From Kitasatospora viridis (lineage in GTDB: Bacteria; Actinomycetota; Actinomycetes; Streptomycetales; Streptomycetaceae), in contig NZ_VIWT01000002.1 of the NCBI RefSeq assembly GCF_007829815.1, positions 713,274 to 777,273 on the forward strand: 64,000 nt of DNA, written 5' to 3'. Below the pieces are notes generated by a model. The model was not told the DNA's origin. It did not search any database and was given only the letters and a program-made list of their open reading frames with translations. The translations under genes were made by a program, and so were the position numbers. This document shows positions 58,063-64,000 of this stretch, piece after piece (within the stretch, counting starts at the first letter, position 1; every line of letters begins with the position of its first letter).

Positions 58063-58693
58063 ATGGCACGGGGCGAAGGTGGCCGGCGGGTCCGGCGGGT
58101 GCTGTTCGTCGCGCTGGGCGTGTCGGTGGGGCTCTGCGCGGCCCTGGCGGTGGCGGTCGCGGCGCTCGCGGTGCGGGTCGACGGGCACAGCATGCAGCCG
58201 ACGCTGGCCAACGGGCAGCGCCTGCTGACCGTCCCGGGCACGGGCGGCACGGCGCGCCGGTTCGACGTGGTGCTGCTGCGCGCCCCCGGGCGGGACACCA
58301 CCATCGTGAAGCGGGTGATCGGCCTGCCCGGCGACCGGGTGGAGATCGACTCGACCCCGCAGGACCCGTTCACCGTGCTGGTCCAGCCCGGCGGCAGCGG
58401 CCAGTGGTACCGGGTGGACCAGTCGACCTGGCCGGGGCAGGCGCACCGGAGCAGCAACTGCTGCCAGCCGGACGGCCGCCGGGACGCGACCCGCGCACGC
58501 GCAGGCGGTGCCGCCGGGCAAGCTGTTCTTCCTGGGCGACAACCCCGACGGCTCCGACGACGCGCGCAGCTACGGCTGGGGCGACCTGGCCACCGTCAGC
58601 GGCCGGATCGGCCTGCGGGTCTGGCCGCTGGGCGCGTTCGGCCCCCTGCCGACCGGCCCGACGCTGTCCCCGGTGCCGGCGCCCTCCGCCTGA
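58063..58693 (+). pseudogene. Signal peptidase I, frame-disrupted
   Basis: S26-family signal peptidase of about 209 residues. Membrane anchor (about 11-37); catalytic Ser in D-GHSMQPT (S43); catalytic Lys in TTIVKRVIGLPGD (K83). After about residue 142 the frame shifts by one base near 58480-58510, and the conserved end GKLFFLGDNPDGSDDARSYG continues in the next frame. All catalytic parts are otherwise intact, so a sequence error is as likely as a true mutation. GGAGG precedes the ATG. Confidence 0.8.
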
Positions 58694-58755
58694 AGCGGAA
58701 TTCGCCGAGCGGAAAAGCGATACGGGGCGTAGCGGAAATGGCAGCCGGAAAGGGA

Positions 58756-59474
58756 TCAGCGGAACCGGATAAACGAAACGGGCGGGTAGCGGGAATTCGG
58801 TGCCGTCAGATTCCGGCCGGGGCAGGCGGTTCCGGCCCGGTCGGTTCCGCATCGGTCGGTTCCGGCTCGGGGGTCGACCACCCCCGAGACCCGCATGACG
58901 ATCTCCGCGATCCGCCGCACCGCCTCGGCGCGCCCGGACTGCTCGGGGTCCGCCGAGGACTGGAGCAGGTGGCTCGCGGTGAGGCGCACCACGGCCTCCA
59001 CGGCGAGCGAGCGGGAGAGCGGGTCGACGTCCGGCCAGACCTCCTCGGTGTAGCCGGTGAGCAGCTCGGAGACGGTGTCGAAGGCGGCGCCGGAGCGGTG
59101 GTCAGGTAGGCGAGCAGCCCGTTCTCCTCGTCCCGATCGGCCGTCAGCACCGCTCTGAGCAGCGGGTTCACGTCCGCCTCGCGCAGGATGAAGCCGACGC
59201 CCGCCTCGGTGGCGGCGCGCAGCCGGCCGCGGTTGGCGTCGAGCTGCGCCAGGATGCCGAGCGCGATCCGGTCGAGCTCGCGGGTGAAGAGCTGATGGCC
59301 CAGGCCCTCCTTGGAGCCGAACTCGTTGTAGACCGTCTGCCTGCTGACTCCGGCCACGGTCGCGATCTCGGTCATGTGCAGCCGGCGGAATCCGCGGTCG
59401 GCGATCAGTTCGGCGGCCGAGTCCAGCAGCCGATCGCGCACCGGGGACCTTTCGGGATCGCGGTACCAGGCCAT
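58756..59474 (-). pseudogene. TetR-family regulator, frame-disrupted
   Basis: Starts MAWYRDPERSP; helix-turn-helix RRLHMTEIATVAGVSRQTVY at about 30-50. The regulator frame holds to about residue 126 (LLAYLTT) and then shifts by one base near 59100. The rest (AVVRLTASHLLQSSADPEQS, VRRIAEIVMRVSG) continues in another frame to a stop at 58756. Divergent from the DUF6230/DUF6114 operon, which it may control. Probably a sequencing indel. Confidence 0.75.
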
Positions 59475-59509
59475 TCGCGGAGTCTAGTCAGCGAATCCTG
59501 CTCGGCTTA

Positions 59510-59538
59510 TTGACGGACCGTCTGATAGTGCCTACGTT
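59510..59538 (+). promoter_or_regulatory. Promoter of the DUF6230 operon with inverted repeat
   Basis: TTGACG and TACGTT are exactly 17 bp apart. GACGG-A-CCGTC (59512-59522) overlaps the -35, where the divergent TetR protein could bind. The same palindrome occurs elsewhere in the window, so it may not be a dedicated operator. Confidence 0.6.
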
Positions 59539-59666
59539 CTGGACACACTGCCAGAACCTTGTAAACCGACTCGGGTGGATTCCTCACGGTTCCTCCCGTC
59601 ATCGGCTCATCGGCAGTGCCCTCACCCACCCCCCCGCCGTAGGCGGGAAGAGCGTCGGAGTGACCC

Positions 59667-60431
59667 ATGCAGGAGAGATCCGAGGAAGGCACCCCACAAC
59701 ACACCGAACCGTCGAGCGGGGCGGGCGGTCGCGCCACCGCGCGGCGTCACCCGCTGGCGGCGCAGCGCCCTGGTGGCCGTGCCGGCCGCCGTCGCGATCA
59801 CCGCCATGGCGATGGCGATGACCGAGGGCGCGCTGGCGGCGAACCTGTCGCTGACCGCCGTCCCGTTCACCCTCAGCTCCACCACCGTCGCGGCCCCGAA
59901 GGGCCTCGGCACCGTCATGACCACGGTGAACGCCGGCAGCAACCCGGCCGCCGTCTCCGAGGTGGGCCTGCCGAAGGCCGGCCTGGACGGGGTCTGCATC
60001 CACGCCACCCAGTCGGTGAACCTGCCGCTGGTCGGCACGGTCGGCACCTGGTCGCTCAACATCACCTCACCGGCGGCCGCCACCCCGCTGACCAACCGCT
60101 CAGCTCGACGCCGGCCAGGGCCTGCAGGCCAGCAACCTGATCCTGGACGGCAACGCGATCACGGGCGCCAGCGCGACCCTGAACGCCAGCGGCACCACGC
60201 CCAACACATCGCGCGGCGGCCGACAGCGCCAACATCAAGAACAGCGGCATCACCGACGGTTCGGCCGGCCAGTTCGGCTTGGACGCGACCGGCGGCGAGA
60301 CCGACATCAGCGGCCTGAAGGCCAACGCCAACGGCGCCACCCTCGGCGGCGCGATCACCCTGCCCAACCTCAGCATCTCGCTGGTCAACGGCGACACCGC
60401 GGGCAAGGGCACCGGCGGCAGCGACTGCTGA
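59667..60431 (+). pseudogene. DUF6230-family protein, first copy, frame-disrupted
   Basis: Once frames are joined: a twin-Arg-rich N-terminus, one membrane helix (ALVAVPAAVAITAMAMAMTEGALAA), then the exported beta-rich DUF6230 domain starting ANLSLTAVPFTLSSTTV and ending GTGGSDC. Three one-base shifts are needed (about 59720, 60100 and 60210), each by +1. GGAG is six bases before the ATG. DUF6230 with DUF6114 is a streptomycete pair of unknown role, once annotated as cholesterol esterase by mistake. Confidence 0.75.
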
Positions 60432-60548
60432 CCCGCCCACCGCACACCCGGGTGGAGTCCGACCCACCAGGACTCCACCCGCACCGCGGCCCCACCGGCC
60501 GGGAACCGCACCACCCGCCCCGACTCCCCACGCCCCGCGAGGTCCACG

Positions 60549-60974
60549 ATGGCCGAGAACCACCCAGGCCCGCTCCGGGATCTGGCTCGCCCACCGCCGC
60601 TGGCGCCGCACCCGGCCTTCTGGGCCGCGGTCTGGACCGCCCTCGGCGGTTTCATCATCTTCTACCTGCCGCTCGCCCCGATCAGCGCCATGCTGCACGT
60701 CGGCCTCGGCGGCATCACCGGCATGGCCGGCGGCGCGATCCTGATGGCGCTGGCCCTGCTGATGCTGCTGATCCCCAGTCAGCGCTACACCGCCGGGGTG
60801 ATCGCGGTGCTGGTCGGCGTCGCCTCCTTCCCGCTGACCAACCTCGGCGGGTTCTTCGTCGGGATGTTCCTCGCCGTCCTCGGCGGCGCGATGGCCGTCG
60901 GCTGGATGCCGGCCAAGCCGGCCCGCAGGTGGCGGCGGTTCCGGCGGATCCGGACCGAGGAGAAGGAGGCCTGA
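60549..60974 (+). CDS. DUF6114-family membrane protein, first copy
   Basis: 141 aa, the only undisturbed gene of this operon. Four membrane helices: FWAAVWTALGGFIIFYLPLA, GLGGITGMAGGAILMALALL, YTAGVIAVLVGVASFPLTNL and GGFFVGMFLAVLGGAMAVG. The TNLGGFF...LGGAMAVGW ending is the family mark. It follows a DUF6230 gene, the usual order, and is followed by a coupled micro-ORF. Function unknown; perhaps assembly of the exported partner. Confidence 0.85.
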   Translation: MAENHPGPLRDLARPPPLAPHPAFWAAVWTALGGFIIFYLPLAPISAMLHVGLGGITGMAGGAILMALALLMLLIPSQRYTAGVIAVLVGVASFPLTNLGGFFVGMFLAVLGGAMAVGWMPAKPARRWRRFRRIRTEEKEA

Positions 60975-61030
60975 TGTCCAGTCAGTTCCCGAACGATCCG
61001 GCGAATCCATCACAGAGTAGGCAGTCATGA
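60974..61030 (+). CDS. 18-codon micro-ORF bridging DUF6114 and DUF6230 genes
   Basis: MSSQFPNDPANPSQSRQS. AAGGAGG lies four to five bases before the ATG; the ATG overlaps the DUF6114 stop (TGATG) and the stop overlaps the next ATG (ATGA). It could simply carry ribosomes from one gene to the next. Confidence 0.4.
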   Translation: MSSQFPNDPANPSQSRQS

Positions 61031-61850
61031 CGATCCGTCAGTCGTCCGCCCGATCGCACGGCACCCCACCCCTGCGCCGCCGGATCCGCCGCTGCCGGGC
61101 GACCGTGCGGTTCTGGCGCCACCGCGGCCGCGCGGCCGCCACCGAGTGGAACCGGCGGATGCTGGCCGAGGCCGCCGACGACACCCGGCGCGGCACCCGC
61201 TGGGGCCGCTCGGCCGCCGTGCTGCTGCCCGCTGCGCTCGGGGTCGGGGCGCTCGGGGCGAGCATCGCCACGGGTGCGCTCGCGGCGAGCTTCAACGGAC
61301 CGACACCCCGTTCACCCTGATGTCCAACGGCGTCTCCGGCACCGGCTTCGGGGCCGTCCTGAACACGCCCACAGTCGAGTCGAGCACCGGCAGCACCTCG
61401 AACACCACCGCGATGGCCCGGGTCGCTTCGCCAGCGCCAACCTGGCCGGGCTGTGCGGGATCGTCCACCAGTCCTTCGCCGGGGTGGGGGTACTCGCTGC
61501 TGCTGACGGCCGGTCAGCAGGTCACCGTCACCCCGCCGACCACCTTCACCACCGACCTGAACGCCTCCAACCTCTACATCGAGGCGCCCTCGCTGAGCGC
61601 CAGCGGCAGCACCACGCTGCAGAACGCGGTGCTCGGGATGGCCGCCGACCAGGTGATGGTGGCGGGCTCGCCGCTCACCGGCGCCCAGGCGGGCGGCTTC
61701 GGCCTCGGCTCGGCGGGCTCCGGCCCGGGCGGCAGCACCGTCAACCTGGCCGGGCTGAACGCCACCGCGAACACCGCCGAGATCGCCGGCTCGCTGACCC
61801 TGCAGTCCCTCTCGATCAGGGTGGTGCCCGGATCGGCGACCTCGTGCTGA
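61027..61850 (+). pseudogene. DUF6230-family protein, second copy, frame-disrupted
   Basis: N-terminus TIRQSSARSHGTPPLRRRIR, a membrane helix (AVLLPAALGVGALGASIATG) and ALAASFN, then the domain continues in a second frame (TDTPFTLMSNGVSGTGFGAV), a third (ANLAGLCGIVHQSFAG) and back to the second (YSLLLTAGQQVTVTPPTTFT ... RVVPGSATSC). At least three single-base shifts. Between shifts the protein is well preserved, without stops. Confidence 0.72.
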
Positions 61851-62276
61851 CCGCCACCGCCCGGGGCGTCCGCGCGGGCCGGCGCTGGTTCCGGGCCTTC
61901 CGCCGCACCCGCCCGTTCTGGGGCTCGCTCTGGCTGGTGCTGGGCGGCTGGACGGTGCTGAAGTTCTCGCTCGGCGCGATCCGGCTGGTCACGGTCACCG
62001 GGTTCGACGCGCTGGCGGGCTACCTGGTCGGCGGCGGGATGATGCTGTGCGGGCTGATCCCGCTGGCGCTGCCCCGGCAGCGCTACAACACCTTCGGCCT
62101 GCTCGGCACGGTGCTGGCCGTGGTCTCGCTGGTGGTCTCCAACCTGGGCGGCTTCCTGCTCGGCATGCTGCTCGTGGTGCTGGGCGGCGCGATGATCGTC
62201 GGCTGGGGCCCGCGCCGCCGGCGCCGCGCCCAGGGCCGGGCGGGCCCCGGTCGAGAGCGGGAGCGGGAGGTGCTGA
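61844..62276 (+). CDS. DUF6114-family membrane protein, second copy
   Basis: About 144 aa from a GTG overlapping the DUF6230 stop. Four membrane helices and the family ending SNLGGFLLGMLLVVLGGAMIVGW are in one frame. After the basic RRRRRAQGRAG tail no stop follows in this frame; a one-base shift would place a TGA at 62274-62276. The 3' end is therefore uncertain. Confidence 0.7.
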
Positions 62277-62908
62277 GGCCGGCCGCTGGCGCCGACTGCT
62301 CTGCGTGGCAGGGGTGTTCGGCGTGCTGGTCGCGGTCGCCGTGCTGCCCGGCGAGAACCCGTCGGCCGCGCACGCCGCCACCCCGGCTGTGCTGCCCGGC
62401 GAGCCGACTCCGCTCGGCATGCCGTTCCTGCCGACACCGAAACCCATGCACGTGACCATCGACGACCTGACGGCAGTCGGGCTGTCGGTGACCAACGGCG
62501 TGACCGTCCGGCTGTCCGACGGAACCACCGTCACCACCACCCAGTACACCTTCACCCCAGCTGCAGATCAACAGCCACATGCACGTCACCCACACCGCCC
62601 CTGACGGCACGGCACTGACCATCGACATCCCCAACTCCGGTTTCCTTCGGCGGCCTCGACACCGCCGGCGCACCGGAGACCACCGTGATGTGGGGGACCA
62701 TCAACAACATCTGCGTCACCGTGCTGGTCCCGATCTGCGGGGTGCAGGGCCTGCTCAACTTCTTCGGGTCGTTCATCAAACTCAACGCGGGGGCCAGCGG
62801 CTTCGACGCCGACGTCTACGGCATCCAGACCACCGACGACCACGCCGCGCTCGGCTCCACCAACACCCGGTCCACCTGCCCGGCACGATCACGGTGACCA
62901 CGCCGTGA
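62270..62908 (+). pseudogene. Secreted protein of the DUF6230/DUF6114 operon, frame-disrupted
   Basis: Joined frames give a signal peptide (LLCVAGVFGVLVAVAVLPGE...SAAHA), then MHVTIDDLTAVGLSVTNGV, HVTHTAPDGTALTIDIPNS, TVMWGTINNICVTVLVPICG and a final PGTITVTTP before TGA. At least three one-base shifts (about 62560, 62645, 62870) and probably one near the start. Not recognised as a known family, though the motif style is like DUF6230. The start position is uncertain. Confidence 0.55.
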
Positions 62909-63605
62909 GCGCCATGGACGAGATGCCCGAGGGCCGGACCCACTGGCGGCGGCGCCCTGCTGGTCGCCCTCCCGCCCTGCTCGCGGCCGGCGGCATCGGC
63001 AGCGCGCTGGCCGGCGGCGCGCTCGCCAGCGGACTGCTCATCCAGAGCGGCGCGATCCAGCTCACCACCAGCAGCCTCTACGGCACCCACTACGCCGCCG
63101 CCCTGGTCGACCAGCCCTACGAGACCGCCACCGGCACCACCGGCACCGCCCACCCCTGCGGATGGGCTTCGCCAACGGGCTGCTGAACGGCCTCTGCCTG
63201 GCCCAGCAGCAGCAATTCCTCGGCGCCACCTACACGTTGATGATCACCCTGGGCGACGGCAACCCGGGCACCTGGGAGATCACCACCCAGAACACCGTGC
63301 TCGACCTGCGCACCGCCACCGGCGTGCTCGACATGGACGGCCTGGTCGACCTCAACATCAACGGCCCGGACGTCACCACCATCACCGGCGCCAACGGCGT
63401 GCCGGTGCCCAACCCGCTCCTCAGCCCCGAGAACCGCTTCGGGATCCAGGCCGGCTACGCCAAGTTCGACCAGGTCACCGCGACCGTCGACGACCTCCAG
63501 GTCCCGGGCCTGCTGACCACCCCCGGCCTGACCATCTCGGTCCACCCGGGCACGGTCAGCTGCCCGCCACCCCCGGCCCCGACCGGCACCCCGGGCACGC
63601 CGTGA
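62905..63605 (+). pseudogene. DUF6230-like secreted protein, third copy, frame-disrupted
   Basis: GTG start overlapping the previous stop. A membrane helix (ALLAAGGIGSALAGGALASG) is followed by SGAIQLTTSSLYGTHYAAAL; the frame shifts near 63155, after which MGFANGLLNGLCLAQQQQFL to TISVHPGTVSCP continues to the stop. It is followed by a clear terminator. Assigned to DUF6230 by architecture and position, with lower certainty than the first two. Confidence 0.65.
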
Positions 63606-63664
63606 GGGCGGCCGCTGCGGTGGCGGGGAGGTGACCAGGTGTCAGAGCCGGAGAGTCGATTGTG

Positions 63665-63693
63665 GGCTGACGGCCCCTCGGGAGCCGTCAGCC
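63665..63693. terminator. Intrinsic terminator
   Basis: GGCTGACGGC and GCCGTCAGCC form a perfect 10-bp stem with a 9-nt loop between the DUF6230 operon and a convergent gene. Confidence 0.88.
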
Positions 63694-63752
63694 AGTCAGG
63701 CCGTGGACCGGTCGGGTTTGACGACAGGTTCCTACCGGGCCCGGTGGACGGC

Positions 63753-64000
63753 CTACAGGCTGTCCCAGGTGATCGAGAAGTCGTTGCCGCTCAGGCCGGA
63801 GGTGGTGGCCTCCGGGGTGCCGGAGTCGGAGGCCATGTCGATGCCGGTCGGGTTGGCGGCGGACAGGCCGGCGCCGTTGACGGTGTTGTTGTCGAAGGTG
63901 ACCGTGCCGAAGTCGTCCAGCGGCAGCACGCTGCCGGACCAGGGGGCCTCGGCGATGACCTCGGCGGAGGAGCGGGCCAGGCCGCTCTCGCGCTTGCTGG
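63753..64000 (-). CDS. G1/eqolisin-like peptidase, C-terminal part (partial)
   Basis: The window ends inside this gene; 82 codons to TAG are visible. The peptide contains SSAEVIAEAPWSGSVLPLDD followed by FGTVTFDN and ends GLSGNDFSITWDSL. EVIAEAP plus LxDFGTVTF is the C-terminal signature of the A4/G1 glutamic peptidase family, secreted acid proteases, including the Glu of the SAEVIAE segment. Convergent with the DUF6230 operon. Confidence 0.75.
   Translation of the reverse strand, partial: SKRESGLARSSAEVIAEAPWSGSVLPLDDFGTVTFDNNTVNGAGLSAANPTGIDMASDSGTPEATTSGLSGNDFSITWDSL

Noticed and set aside
59512..59522. GACGGACCGTC as a definite TetR operator
   Set aside because: The same palindrome occurs in several unrelated places in the window, so specificity for TetR is unproven.

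Overview
The window is high-GC actinobacterial DNA. Third codon positions are dominated by G/C, there are many GTG and a few TTG starts, and GTGA/ATGA gene overlaps are common. DUF6230/DUF6114 genes, an ECF41 sigma factor, a near-consensus DasR box and leaderless promoters all point to Streptomycetaceae (Streptomyces or Kitasatospora). It reads as a chromosomal stretch of nutrient-uptake operons, regulators and accessory genes. No rRNA, tRNA or CRISPR array was seen.

Layout. 0-3.4 kb: end of a DUF4132 gene, a divergent NmrA/TetR pair and a ROK regulator. 3.4-9.9 kb: a sulfonate operon (possible Cys-ending leader peptide, substrate-binding lipoprotein, two TauD-type dioxygenases, permease, ATPase, flavin monooxygenase) closed by a strong terminator. 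10.1-13.1 kb: a stand-alone E1/transketolase-like enzyme and an acetyltransferase remnant. 13.4-14.4 kb: an SMI1/KNR4 gene fused in frame to the remains of a deleted cytochrome P450. 14.7-18.6 kb: a secreted propeller-like protein and an NLR-like STAND ATPase overlapping a small membrane protein that carries the same Gly/Ala/Val motif. 18.7-22 kb: small accessory genes, including a DUF6087 cluster. 22-26.4 kb: oxidoreductase/AraC pair and an ECF41 sigma factor with an FAD oxidoreductase. 26.4-30.8 kb: a MurG paralogue and sugar-nucleotide epimerase divergent from a two-component system. 30.8-35.7 kb: M20 amidohydrolase and MFS exporter divergent from a double-domain Lrp regulator. 35.8-49.6 kb: glycan use, with a secreted Asp-box/ricin protein, a sugar ABC importer with a DUF5107 protein, a LacI regulator, a cytoplasmic GH95 enzyme and GalT/GalK. 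49.6-53.4 kb: a hydrolase and an IS1634-like element with 7-bp target duplications. 53.4-57.7 kb: a small secreted protein and an OpgC-like membrane protein flanking DasR-like boxes, a VOC protein, MgtC under an M-box riboswitch, and a PAP2 phosphatase. 58-63.6 kb: signal peptidase, TetR and a DUF6230/DUF6114 operon, almost all frame-disrupted. The window ends in a G1-type peptidase.

The least explained items are the STAND ATPase/membrane pair with a shared putative amyloid-signalling motif, the M-box plus a 23-codon leader ORF ahead of mgtC, DasR-like boxes placed inside a promoter, an over-represented 11-bp palindrome (GACGGWCCGTC) scattered through genes and gaps, and the dense run of single-base frame disruptions from 58.4 to 63.2 kb, which may be sequence error.
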